Positions 52,716-60,585 of a DNA stretch of 64,000 nucleotides are shown here, in pieces. The number at the start of each line of letters is the position of its first letter. Within the stretch, counting starts at the first letter, position 1. The notes below the pieces were generated by a model that made no database searches, had not been told where the DNA came from, and was given only the letters and a program-made list of their open reading frames with translations. A program made the translations under genes and the position numbers. Source of the stretch: BOG-908 sp965199235 (GTDB lineage: Bacteria; Pseudomonadota; Alphaproteobacteria; Acetobacterales; Acetobacteraceae); the NCBI GenBank assembly GCA_965199235.1, contig CBDAQU010000002.1:2728001-2792000 (forward strand), given 5' to 3'.

Positions 52716-54314
52716 GTGTCGCCGCTGATGCGGCGCGTGCTGCTGGTCAATTTCGTGCCGCTCGCCTTGCTGCTGGGCGCCGTCCTCTACCTCGACCAAT
52801 ACCAGGACGGGCTGCTGGAAGCCGAGGTCTCCGCGCTGCGCGAACAGGCGCGCATCTATGCGGGCGCGCTGGGCGAGAGTGCGGTGCGCGTGACGGACCC
52901 GAACAACCCCGTTTTGGTGCCCGACATCGCGCGCCCGCTGCTGCGGCGGCTGACCGATCCCACGCCGAACGCGGGCGCGAAGATCTACGCGCCGGACGGC
53001 ACGCTGATCGCCGACAGCCGGGTGCGCATGGGGGCGGGCGGCGCGGTGACCACCGAGCCGCTGCCTCTCGCGGCCCCGCGCGGCCCCGTGGTGGGCCTGG
53101 TCGGCCGGCTGTACGACGACGTGCTGACCCTGCTGCCGCACTCGCGCGCCACACAGGTTGAGCTGAGCCCCAACGCCGCGGGAGCGGACTGGCAGCCGGA
53201 CGTGCGGCAGGAGTTGCGGCTGACCAGCAGCAACGACAGCCACGAGATGCCGCCCTACATCCGCCGCACGCGCGACAACCAGCTGCTGGTGACGGTGAGC
53301 GAGCCGGTGGAGCGCGACCGCCACACCGTCGGCATCGTGCTGCTGACGCGCGACGCAGTCGAGGTGGACAGCAGCCTGTTCGCCGTGCGCGTTTCCATCC
53401 TCGGCCTGTTCTTCGGCGCGCTGATCCTGACGGTGCTGCTGTCGTGGTACCTGTCGCTGACGCTGGCGCGGCCGATCCTGCGCCTGGCCGACGCGGCGCG
53501 CGACATGCGAGAGGGCCATGGGCGCACGGGTGCGGTGCCCGCGCCGCTGCTGCGCCGGCGCGACGAGATCGGCGAGCTGGGCCAGGCGCTGTCGGCGTCC
53601 GCGACCGCGCTGTGGGGCAGGATGGACGCCATCGAGCGGTTCGCCGCCGACGTGGCACACGAGATCAAGAACCCGCTCAGCTCCATCCGCAGCGCCATCG
53701 ACACGTTGCGCCGGGTGCGCGAGGCGCCGCAGCAGGCGCGCCTGCTGGCCATCATCCAGGACGACGTGGTGCGTCTGGACCGGCTGATCACCGACATCAG
53801 CGACGCGAGCCGGCTGGACGCCGAGCTGTCGCGCACCGCCACCGAGCGGGTGGACGTGGTGCCCATCATGGCGGTGCTGCAGGAGATCGCCGACGCGACC
53901 CGCCTGGAGCACGAACCGCATCTGCTGGTCGATGTGCCGCCAGGGCCGCTGGCGGTGCAGGCGGTGGAGGGCCGGCTGGTCCAGGTGCTGCGCAACCTGA
54001 TCGGCAACGCCCGCAGCTTTTCGCCGGCCGACGGCACGATCAGCCTGCGCGGGCGGGAGACGGGGGGCGTCGTCGAGCTTTCGGTGGAGGATGAGGGGCC
54101 GGGCATCCCGGACGGGAACCTGGAACAGGTGTTCGACCGCTTCTACTCAGAACGCCCGTCAGGGGAGACGTTCGGCAAGCATTCCGGTCTCGGCCTGTCG
54201 ATCAGCCGGCAGATCGTCGAAGCGCTGGGCGGCCGCATCAGCGCCGAGAACCGCCGGGACGGCACGGGCCACATCCTGGGGGCGCGGTTCGTGGTAAGAC
54301 TGCCGAAGGCATAA
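52716..54314 (+). CDS. chvG: ChvG/ExoS-type sensor histidine kinase
   Basis: Membrane sensor of acid or envelope stress. 532 residues: first membrane helix VLLVNFVPLALLLGAVLYL, a periplasmic domain (about residues 35-220), second helix RVSILGLFFGALILTVLLS, HAMP, H-box with FAADVAHEIKNPLSSIRSAI, N-box RNLIGNARSF and GHSGLGLSIS-like KHSGLGLSISRQIVEALG. GTG 52716 is the only usual start; no ribosome site is seen and homologues carry extra N-terminal residues, so CTG 52671 is possible. Its ChvI response regulator is not adjacent. It heads the operon with AI-2E, hprK, rapZ and PTS genes. Confidence 0.88.
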   Translation: MSPLMRRVLLVNFVPLALLLGAVLYLDQYQDGLLEAEVSALREQARIYAGALGESAVRVTDPNNPVLVPDIARPLLRRLTDPTPNAGAKIYAPDGTLIADSRVRMGAGGAVTTEPLPLAAPRGPVVGLVGRLYDDVLTLLPHSRATQVELSPNAAGADWQPDVRQELRLTSSNDSHEMPPYIRRTRDNQLLVTVSEPVERDRHTVGIVLLTRDAVEVDSSLFAVRVSILGLFFGALILTVLLSWYLSLTLARPILRLADAARDMREGHGRTGAVPAPLLRRRDEIGELGQALSASATALWGRMDAIERFAADVAHEIKNPLSSIRSAIDTLRRVREAPQQARLLAIIQDDVVRLDRLITDISDASRLDAELSRTATERVDVVPIMAVLQEIADATRLEHEPHLLVDVPPGPLAVQAVEGRLVQVLRNLIGNARSFSPADGTISLRGRETGGVVELSVEDEGPGIPDGNLEQVFDRFYSERPSGETFGKHSGLGLSISRQIVEALGGRISAENRRDGTGHILGARFVVRLPKA

Positions 54315-54386
54315 GGCACATCGCTTGCAGCGTCGCTTCGACAGTCGCTTGCGCCAAGGATGCGTCCGCCCGCCCTGGAGACGTCG

Positions 54387-55574
54387 ATGCAGCAGGACAC
54401 CATGGACGAGGTTGAGCGGGAGACGCGGCAGGCGCAGGCGGTGATGCGGGGCGCCGAGTTTCACGTGCGCGACGTGGCGCTGGTGATCCTGACCGTGCTG
54501 GCCGTGCTCTACACGCTCTATTTCGCGGCCGGCATCATCCTGCCCTTCGTGCTGGCGCTGGTGCTGGGCTTGCTGCTCAGCCCGGCTGCGCGCTTCCTGT
54601 GCAACCGGCTGCACCTGCCGCGCATGCTGGCGGCGGTGCTGCTGATCATGGTGCTGTTCTCCGTCATCGGCGGCATCGGCTACGCCATATCGGTGCCCGC
54701 CGCGGGATGGGTCGCCCGCGCGCCCCAGAGCCTGCCCACGCTGCAGCAGAGGCTGGGCTTCCTGCGACGGCCGATCGCCATGTTCGAGGGCGGCATGCAG
54801 CAGATGCAGGCGCTGATGCGCGATTCCGGCCACGAGGCTGGGCCCGCCCAGGGCGCCGGGCAGGACGCCGCCCCGCTGCGCACGGGGCCCCAGCAGACCG
54901 TGACGGTGAACCAGGGATCCAGCGTCGGCATGACGGTGCTGGCAGGCACCCGGTCGTTCCTGGGCCAGGTGCTGACGCTGCTGATCGTGCTGTTCTTCCT
55001 GCTGGCCGATGGCGATGCGCTGCTGCGCCGCTTCGTCGAGATATTGCCTGGGCTGACCGAGAAGAAGCGGGCGGTGCAGATCGCCACCGAGGTGGAGCGC
55101 AACATCTCCGGCTACCTCGCCACCATCACGCTGATGAACGTGCTGGTCGGCATCGCCAACGGCCTGTCGGTCTGGGCGTTCGGCCTGCCCGACCCGCTGC
55201 TGTGGGGGGTTGCTGCGTTTCTGCTGAACTATGTGCCCATCCTTGGACCGCTCACCGGCATGGTCATCTTCTTCTTCGTGGGCCTGTTCAGCTTCTCCAG
55301 CCCGCTATGGGCACTGGCCCCGTCCGGCGTCTACCTGCTGATCCACATCCTGGAGGGCGAGACGGTGACGCCGCTGCTGCTCGCGCGCCGCTTCACGCTG
55401 AACCCCTTGCTGGTCATCGCGGCGCTGATGTTCTGGGACTGGCTGTGGGGCGTGCCGGGCGCGCTGCTCGCCGTGCCGCTGCTCGCCGTATTCAAGATAC
55501 TGTGTGACAACATCGAGGCGCTGACCCCCATAGGCCACCTTCTTGGGGCGGAACCCGACAAGCGGGCGGGCTGA
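54387..55574 (+). CDS. AI-2E family (TqsA/YdiK-like) membrane transporter
   Basis: About 395 residues with seven or eight membrane helices: VALVILTVLAVLYTLYFAAG, LPFVLALVLGLLLSPAARFL, LTLLIVLFFLLADGDALLRR, WGVAAFLLNYVPILGPLTGM and GVPGALLAVPLLAVFKI, the pattern of the AI-2E transporter superfamily. A variable soluble loop (about residues 140-185) is rich in Gln and Gly. GGAG six bases before ATG 54387 sets the start. It sits between chvG and hprK, an unusual place. The substrate is unknown. Confidence 0.85.
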   Translation: MQQDTMDEVERETRQAQAVMRGAEFHVRDVALVILTVLAVLYTLYFAAGIILPFVLALVLGLLLSPAARFLCNRLHLPRMLAAVLLIMVLFSVIGGIGYAISVPAAGWVARAPQSLPTLQQRLGFLRRPIAMFEGGMQQMQALMRDSGHEAGPAQGAGQDAAPLRTGPQQTVTVNQGSSVGMTVLAGTRSFLGQVLTLLIVLFFLLADGDALLRRFVEILPGLTEKKRAVQIATEVERNISGYLATITLMNVLVGIANGLSVWAFGLPDPLLWGVAAFLLNYVPILGPLTGMVIFFFVGLFSFSSPLWALAPSGVYLLIHILEGETVTPLLLARRFTLNPLLVIAALMFWDWLWGVPGALLAVPLLAVFKILCDNIEALTPIGHLLGAEPDKRAG

Positions 55575-55577
55575 GCG

Positions 55578-56009
55578 GTGCTGCACGCAAGCTGCGCCGA
55601 GCGCGGCGGCGCGGGCGTGCTGCTTCTGGGACCGCCCGGCAGCGGCAAGTCCGACCTGATGCTGCGCCTGATCGACCGGGGTTTCGGGCTGGTCGCCGAC
55701 GATCAGGTGGTGCTCGAAAGCGGGGTCGCCAGCGCGCCTCCGGCGCTTGCAGGCCTGCTGGAGGTGAGGGGGTTGGGGCTGATCCGCTTGCCGTTCGTGG
55801 GTTCGGCGAGGCTCGCTCTGGCCGTCTGCCTGAGGCGCGGGGAACGCCTGCCGGTTCCCGCCCGTTACGGAATTGCTGACGTTCCGATGGTATTGATCGA
55901 CCCGCTTGCAGCGTCGGCGCCGTTGCTGGTCGCGATGGCCCTCGACGCGGTCCTGGGGCGGGCAGTCTTGCAGCATGGAGGGGCGTTTGTGACGGGAGCG
56001 TTCGAGTGA
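55578..56009 (+). CDS. hprK: HPr kinase/phosphorylase, short alphaproteobacterial form
   Basis: 143 residues, only the C-terminal catalytic domain of HprK. P-loop LLLGPPGSGKSDLMLRLIDR, LVADDQVVLE, and the HprK signature region LLEVRGLGLIRLPFVG. It phosphorylates the regulatory serine of HPr. GTG 55578 is three bases after the transporter stop; the end overlaps rapZ (GTGA). Confidence 0.92.
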   Translation: MLHASCAERGGAGVLLLGPPGSGKSDLMLRLIDRGFGLVADDQVVLESGVASAPPALAGLLEVRGLGLIRLPFVGSARLALAVCLRRGERLPVPARYGIADVPMVLIDPLAASAPLLVAMALDAVLGRAVLQHGGAFVTGAFE

Positions 56010-57127
56010 CGATGTCTGCCGGACAGGAAGGTGGACATTCGTCCGGCCGGGTGCCGGGCCTCGATGTCGGCAAGGCCGGGCACGAAGCCAGGCGAGTCGT
56101 GCTGGTCACCGGGCTGTCCGGCGGCGGCAAGGCATCCATCCTGCGCGTGCTGGAGGATCTGGGCTACGAGGCGGTGGACAACCCGCCTTTGCGCCTGATG
56201 GAGGAGCTCGCCGTCCGCGGCGAACGCCCGATCGCGATCGGGGTGGACGCGCGCAGCAGCGGTTTCGATGCCCATAAGATACTGGCAATCACCGCGCGCC
56301 TTCAGCGCAACCCAGCCCTGCGTCCTGAGCTTGTCTTCGTGTTCGCCGACGAGGGTGCGCTGCTGCGCCGCTACACCGAGACGAGGCGGCGCCATCCGCT
56401 AGCGCCGATCAGCCGCGTGTCAGACGGTATATCGGCCGAAATCGTGCTGACTGCGCCGTTGCGCAAGGCAGCCGACATGCTGCTGGACACGACCGACCTG
56501 CCTCTGCCCATGCTGCGCCGCATCATCGAGCAGCGGTTCGGCGGCGGCACCGGCGAGACCGCGGGGATGACCGTGTCGCTCACCTCGTTTGCCTACCCCG
56601 CCGGCCTGCCGCGGGAAGCAGAGCTGGTCTTCGATGCGCGCTTCCTGCGCAACCCGCATTACGACCCCATCTTGCGCTATCGGACAGGGCTCGATGCCGA
56701 GGTCGCCGCCTATGTCGAGGCCGACCCGGACTTCGAACCGTTTGTTAATAAGATTACGGACCTGTTAACGATGCTCTTGCCCCGCTTCGTTCAGGAGGGC
56801 AAGAAATACGCGAGCGTGGCGGTCGGCTGCACGGGGGGTCGTCATCGGTCGGTCCACATCGTCCAGCTGCTGGCCGAGCGGCTTGGGGTGGTTTCGGCCG
56901 GGGCGGAGAAGGCGTCGCCGTGGCGTGTGGGGGTGACGCACAGGGAGTTGTCCCGTGGCGGATCTCGGGGGGAGTGGTCGCAGGATGCGGATGTGGGCGG
57001 GCGAGAGCCGGACCAGGGTGACGGCGGACGGGGTGACGGCAGACAGGGTGACGAACAAAACGACTCGGGCCGGCACGCTGCCGGGCCGCTCGATACAGGC
57101 GCAGGAGGCCTGACACACATCCCATGA
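56006..57127 (+). CDS. rapZ: RapZ-type nucleotide-binding protein with long C-terminal extension
   Basis: 373 residues. P-loop variant VTGLSGGGKASILRVLEDLG, AVDNPPLRLMEEL, FVFADEGALLRRYTETRRRH, NPHYDPILR-type motif and the C-terminal VGCTGGRHRSVHIVQLLAER. RapZ binds small RNAs and metabolites and guides RNase E in enterobacteria; its alphaproteobacterial role is less clear. Normal homologues end soon after VTHREL; here about 55 further residues are low-complexity (GDGGRGDGRQGDEQND). The start overlaps hprK (GTGA) and the end overlaps the EIIA gene (ATGA). Confidence 0.9.
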   Translation: MTMSAGQEGGHSSGRVPGLDVGKAGHEARRVVLVTGLSGGGKASILRVLEDLGYEAVDNPPLRLMEELAVRGERPIAIGVDARSSGFDAHKILAITARLQRNPALRPELVFVFADEGALLRRYTETRRRHPLAPISRVSDGISAEIVLTAPLRKAADMLLDTTDLPLPMLRRIIEQRFGGGTGETAGMTVSLTSFAYPAGLPREAELVFDARFLRNPHYDPILRYRTGLDAEVAAYVEADPDFEPFVNKITDLLTMLLPRFVQEGKKYASVAVGCTGGRHRSVHIVQLLAERLGVVSAGAEKASPWRVGVTHRELSRGGSRGEWSQDADVGGREPDQGDGGRGDGRQGDEQNDSGRHAAGPLDTGAGGLTHIP

Positions 57128-57624
57128 TCGGAATGATTTTGGTTTCTCACGGCCGGCTTGCCGAAGAGATGCGCTCGGCCATGGAGCACGTGGTCGGCCC
57201 GCAGCGGCGCGTGGCGACCGTGTGCATCGGCGTGGACGACGACGTCGAGCAGCGCCGGCTCGATATTCAGCACTGTATCGACGACGTCGATACCGGTGAT
57301 GGCGTCATCCTGCTGACCGACATGTTCGGCGGCACGCCCTCCAACCTGGCGATCAGCATGATGGCTCGCGGCGGTGTGGAGGTGATTGCCGGGATGAACC
57401 TGCCGATGCTGGTCAAGCTGGCCAAGGTGCGGTCGCGCCAGACCCTGGCCGAGTGTACCGACATCGCGGAGATGGCGGGCAAGAAGTACATCGCTGCGGC
57501 CAGCCACGTGCTGGAGACCTGCAAGACGCCGAACATGTGCATGTCGCTCGACCCGCGGCAGTCGAATGGCGGGGCGGCGCCGGCCCGTGGGGACCGCATC
57601 CAGCTCTGCACCAAGGCGCACTGA
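57124..57624 (+). CDS. PTS EIIA component, mannose/fructose-type (ManX-like)
   Basis: 166 residues. Active histidine in MIGMILVSHGRLAEEM (residue 9), VILLTDMFGGTPSNLA and IAGMNLPMLVKLAKVR, all typical of the mannose-class IIA fold. The usual permease partners IIB/IIC/IID are absent, so this is a regulatory phosphorelay output, as in other alphaproteobacteria. The C-terminal 35 residues are unusual (TCKTPNMCMSLDPRQS). Confidence 0.92.
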   Translation: MIGMILVSHGRLAEEMRSAMEHVVGPQRRVATVCIGVDDDVEQRRLDIQHCIDDVDTGDGVILLTDMFGGTPSNLAISMMARGGVEVIAGMNLPMLVKLAKVRSRQTLAECTDIAEMAGKKYIAAASHVLETCKTPNMCMSLDPRQSNGGAAPARGDRIQLCTKAH

Positions 57625-57657
57625 CCTGGCCGAGCTGCCCGATCGGGGAGGCCGGGC

Positions 57658-57951
57658 GTGACTGAGGCGGGCGGCGAGGCCGTCGTCTCCCGAGTGGTGC
57701 CGATCGTCAACCGGCGGGGGCTGCATGCCAGGGCGGCGGCAAAACTGGTCAACGTGGCGGAGAAGTTCGTGGCCAACGTGGACGTGCTCCGCGACGGCCA
57801 GGTGGTGTCGGCCCGCTCCATCATGGGATTGATGATGCTGGGCGCCGGCATGGGCAGCACGATCGAGTTGCGCGCCGAAGGCTTCGACGCGCACGAGGCG
57901 TTGGAAGCGCTGGCGGGCCTGATCGAGGCCGGCTTCAATGAGCAGGACTGA
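57658..57951 (+). CDS. ptsH: Phosphocarrier protein HPr
   Basis: 97 residues. The phosphorylated histidine is in VNRRGLHARAAAKLV, and the HprK-target serine is in VSARSIMGLMMLGAGMG, so both phosphorylation routes are possible. GTG 57658 start. Its end overlaps the EI gene by 14 bases. Confidence 0.95.
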   Translation: MTEAGGEAVVSRVVPIVNRRGLHARAAAKLVNVAEKFVANVDVLRDGQVVSARSIMGLMMLGAGMGSTIELRAEGFDAHEALEALAGLIEAGFNEQD

Positions 57952-59863
57952 CCAGGGCAGGACACGCAAGCGCGCGACGCCGGGCGCCGCGCAGACGCTG
58001 ACGGGCATCCCGGTCAGTCCGGGGATCGCGATCGGACCCGTCTTTGCCGCCACCGAAAAACAGGTCGAGGTTGCGCGCGGCACCATCCGCGCCGACGCGG
58101 CGGAGGCCGAGCTGGCCAGGCTGGAGGCGGCCGTGCAGAAATCCCGCAGGCAGCTGGCCAAGCTGCGCGCGCGGCTGACGGTTCTGCCGGAGGACAGCCA
58201 GCACGAGATCGCGCCGCTGATCGATGCCTACCTGCAGATGCTGGGCTCCTCCCGCCTGCTGCGCCAGGCCAGGCGGCGGATCACCGAGACCCTGGTCACC
58301 GCGGAGACGGCGGTGATGGACGAGGTGGAAGACCTCGCACAGGCCATGCTGTCGCTGCCCGGCGCAGGCGCCCGGGACGTCGGCGCCCAGGACGTCGGCG
58401 CCCAGGACGTCGGCGCCCAGGACGTCGGCGCCCAGGACGCCGGCGCGCAGGACGCCGGCGCGCAGGACGTCAGCGCGCAGGACGAGGGCAACGCCAGTCA
58501 GCGGCGGGCCGACGAGATACGGGAGACGGGTCGGCGTCTGCTGCGCAACCTCACCCAGTCGGGGTTCCGCAGCTTCGCCGGCGTGCCGCAGGGCGCGATC
58601 CTGGTGGCCGAGACGCTTCGCCCGGCGGATGCGGCGCTGATCGACCCGGCGCGCATTGCCGGGCTGGCGACCGAGGAGGGCGGGGCAGACGGGCACACCG
58701 CCATCATGCTGCGTGCGCTGGCCGTGCCTGCGGTGCTGGGCGTGCCGGGCGTGCTGGCTGCGGCCCGCACCGGCATGGCCGCCGTGCTGGACGGCTCGGC
58801 CGGACGGATCGTCGTCAACCCCGATCCTGCGGCCCTGGCCGAGGCCAGAAGCGGTCTGGCCGGCTATGCGCGCGCGCGGCAGCGCCTGGCGCGCTTGCGG
58901 CGGCTTCGGCCGGAGACAACCGACCACGAGCAGGTGGAGCTGCAGGGCAACCTGGAGCTGCTGGCCGAGCTCCCGCTGATCGCCCAGTCGGGCGCCTCCG
59001 GCATCGGCCTGTTCCGCACCGAGTTCCTGTTCATGAACCGCGAAACCCTGCCCGACGAGGCGGCGCAGGCCGAGGCGTATCGCAGCGTGATCGAGGCGAT
59101 GGACGGCGACGGGGTGACGATACGCGTGCTGGACTGGGGCGGCGAGAAGGACATCGACGCGCTGGTGGCACACGGGCTGGTGCCTGACACGCTGGACCAC
59201 AACCCCGCCCTCGGCGTGCGCGGCCTGCGCCTGCTGCTGCGCCAGCCCGAGCTGTTCGAGACGCAGCTCGCCGCCATCCTGCGCGTCGCCCGCCACGGCT
59301 CGGTTCGGGTGCTGCTGCCGATGGTGACCAACGCCGCCGAGGTGCGTGCGGCGCGCGAGATCTATGAGCGGGTGGCCCGCCGGCTGCGCCGCAGGGGCGA
59401 GAAGCTGCCCGATCGCCTGCCCCCGTTCGGCGTGATGATCGAGACGCCAGGAGCGGCGCTGGCAGCCGATTCGCTGGCGCTGGAAGCCGATTTCTTCGCC
59501 ATCGGCACCAACGACCTGGCGATGTACACGCTGGCGGTGGATCGTGCCGCCACCGAGGTCGCCAGCCTGTACGACCCGCTGCATCCCGCGGTGCTGCGGC
59601 TGATCCAGTTCGCCACCGAAGCCGCCCTGCGGATACGCATGCCTGTCAGCGTGTGCGGCGAGATGGCGGCAAACCCGGTCTGGACGCCGCTCCTGTTGGG
59701 GTTGGGGCTTCGCTCGTTCAGCATGAACGCGTCGGCGGTGCCTCTGGTCAAGCAGGCGGTCCGGGCCGTCTCAATCGACGCCTGCGCCCGTTTCGCGGGC
59801 CGTGTGATGCGGCAGTCCGATGCTGCTCGCATCCATGAGCTTGTGGGGGAGTTTTCGCCGTGA
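57938..59863 (+). CDS. ptsI: PTS enzyme I with in-frame pentapeptide repeat
   Basis: Phosphoenolpyruvate-protein phosphotransferase that charges HPr. 641 residues: GIPVSPGIAIGPVFAATEKQ opening, active histidine (residue 253) in EEGGADGHTAIMLRALAVPA, PEP-domain motifs LFRTEFLFMNRETLPDE, VLLPMVTNAAEVRA, FFAIGTNDLAMYTLAVDR and SVCGEMAANP with the catalytic cysteine. Residues about 147-181 are seven copies of D-V/A-G/S-A-Q, inserted in the HPr-binding helical region. This places the active histidine about 60 residues later than in E. coli EI. The start overlaps ptsH. Confidence 0.94.
   Translation: MSRTDQGRTRKRATPGAAQTLTGIPVSPGIAIGPVFAATEKQVEVARGTIRADAAEAELARLEAAVQKSRRQLAKLRARLTVLPEDSQHEIAPLIDAYLQMLGSSRLLRQARRRITETLVTAETAVMDEVEDLAQAMLSLPGAGARDVGAQDVGAQDVGAQDVGAQDAGAQDAGAQDVSAQDEGNASQRRADEIRETGRRLLRNLTQSGFRSFAGVPQGAILVAETLRPADAALIDPARIAGLATEEGGADGHTAIMLRALAVPAVLGVPGVLAAARTGMAAVLDGSAGRIVVNPDPAALAEARSGLAGYARARQRLARLRRLRPETTDHEQVELQGNLELLAELPLIAQSGASGIGLFRTEFLFMNRETLPDEAAQAEAYRSVIEAMDGDGVTIRVLDWGGEKDIDALVAHGLVPDTLDHNPALGVRGLRLLLRQPELFETQLAAILRVARHGSVRVLLPMVTNAAEVRAAREIYERVARRLRRRGEKLPDRLPPFGVMIETPGAALAADSLALEADFFAIGTNDLAMYTLAVDRAATEVASLYDPLHPAVLRLIQFATEAALRIRMPVSVCGEMAANPVWTPLLLGLGLRSFSMNASAVPLVKQAVRAVSIDACARFAGRVMRQSDAARIHELVGEFSP
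58376..58480 (+). repeat. 15-bp in-frame minisatellite in ptsI
   Basis: Seven tandem units of 15 bp. The first four are identical (GACGTCGGCGCCCAG), units 5 and 6 read GACGCCGGCGCGCAG, and unit 7 GACGTCAGCGCGCAG. They encode DVGAQ x4, DAGAQ x2, DVSAQ. Unit length is a multiple of 3, so copy-number changes keep the frame. Identical neighbouring units suggest recent slippage. Confidence 0.92.
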
Positions 59864-60173
59864 CGTGAGAGGCCAAGGGGCATCACACGCCAGCGTGCTT
59901 CGCACGGCGTCCCCGGACCCGGCCGGAGGAACTCCAACCCGCGATGCTAGCTGTCGCTACCACGGACGTTGTACCCCCTCCGGGCTGCCACGATCGGTGA
60001 GTGTCTGTCGTCTGCCGGGCCGCCTCAGGACTCATCCCTTCGGGCGCATTGGGCGGTGTTGACCCGGACGGACAGACGACACGGAGTGCTGACACGAGGC
60101 CAAGCCGTGGTGTGCAGCGCGCGTCGACCGCCTCTCGTCCCTGTTCGATGGCAGACCTCGCTTGTCGGGATGG
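59864..60173. other. Intergenic region after ptsI, no gene
   Basis: About 310 bases before the repeat at 60174. An imperfect dyad TGTCGTCTG (about 60005-60013) and CAGACGACA (about 60072-60080) encloses some 58 bases that could fold as a long hairpin. No coding frame with recognisable content, no tRNA and no clear terminator T-run were found. Confidence 0.5.
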
Positions 60174-60318
60174 CGCTTCGGCTACCAGAAGCGATCAGGC
60201 TGCCAGACCGGTTTCACGCAGGGTGTCCGCATGGGGACGGACGTGACACCGGTCTGGCTCTTGTTTTGACGAGCGATGTCGTCACTCCGACCTTTCCGGT
60301 CTGCGTGACGTCGCTCTA
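60174..60318 (-). repeat. CTAGACCGGT-family 3'-end repeat, copy 5 (inverted orientation, with module 2)
   Basis: Arms CCAGACCGGT (60203-60212) and ACCGGTCTGG (60248-60257) enclose TTCACGCAGGGTGTCCGC and a pairing GGACGGACGTG. The outer arm (TTTTGACGAGCGATGTCGTC, then ACCTTTCCGGTCTGCGTGAC) is the reverse complement of the outer arm at 43740. The right end includes the TAG stop of the gene at 60316-60585. On the left, GCGATCAGGCTG is a half of the module 2 hairpin seen in copy 3. Confidence 0.82.
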
Positions 60319-60585
60319 AAGGCTCGGGCGGGGCACCAGCTTGTAGAAGCGGCTCGTCATTCCGGGGGTTTCCCGGTATTCCAGGGCGAGCTTCTCGGCT
60401 TCGAAGATGTCGAAGAACTCGTCCCAGGCGATCTCCGCCAGGCCGGTCTCCGGCGTGCCGAAGTCGAAGCGCAGCAGCCGGCCGCCGTTGCTCGAACTTC
60501 GCCCCTCCAGCACGCCGGGCCGCCCGTCCCGCGACTCTGCCCAGGCCCGGATAAACGCGTGGTCGGTCGTCGTCTCGTCCGTCAT
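60316..60585 (-). CDS. Small conserved protein next to O-antigen ligase, unknown function
   Basis: 89 residues, no signal or membrane helix. The C-terminal part reads RFDFGTPETGLAEIAWDEFF then FEAEKLALEYRETPGMTSRF, an acidic-aromatic pattern recurring in small hypothetical proteins of alphaproteobacteria. ATG 60585 overlaps the stop of the ligase gene as ATGA, with GGGA upstream, so it is co-translated with it. I cannot assign a function. Confidence 0.72.
   Translation of the reverse strand: MTDETTTDHAFIRAWAESRDGRPGVLEGRSSSNGGRLLRFDFGTPETGLAEIAWDEFFDIFEAEKLALEYRETPGMTSRFYKLVPRPSL

Noticed and set aside
58376..58480. Possible CRISPR array from regular 15-bp periodicity
   Set aside because: Units are contiguous without spacers, in frame, and lie inside a certain coding gene.
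57935..59584. Long minus-strand frame opposite ptsI
   Set aside because: Antisense shadow; its apparent repeats (GADVLGADVL-like) are the reverse reading of the ptsI minisatellite.
59883..60246. Several 60-110 codon frames in the gap after ptsI
   Set aside because: They run into the intergenic repeat, share no motif and have no ribosome sites.
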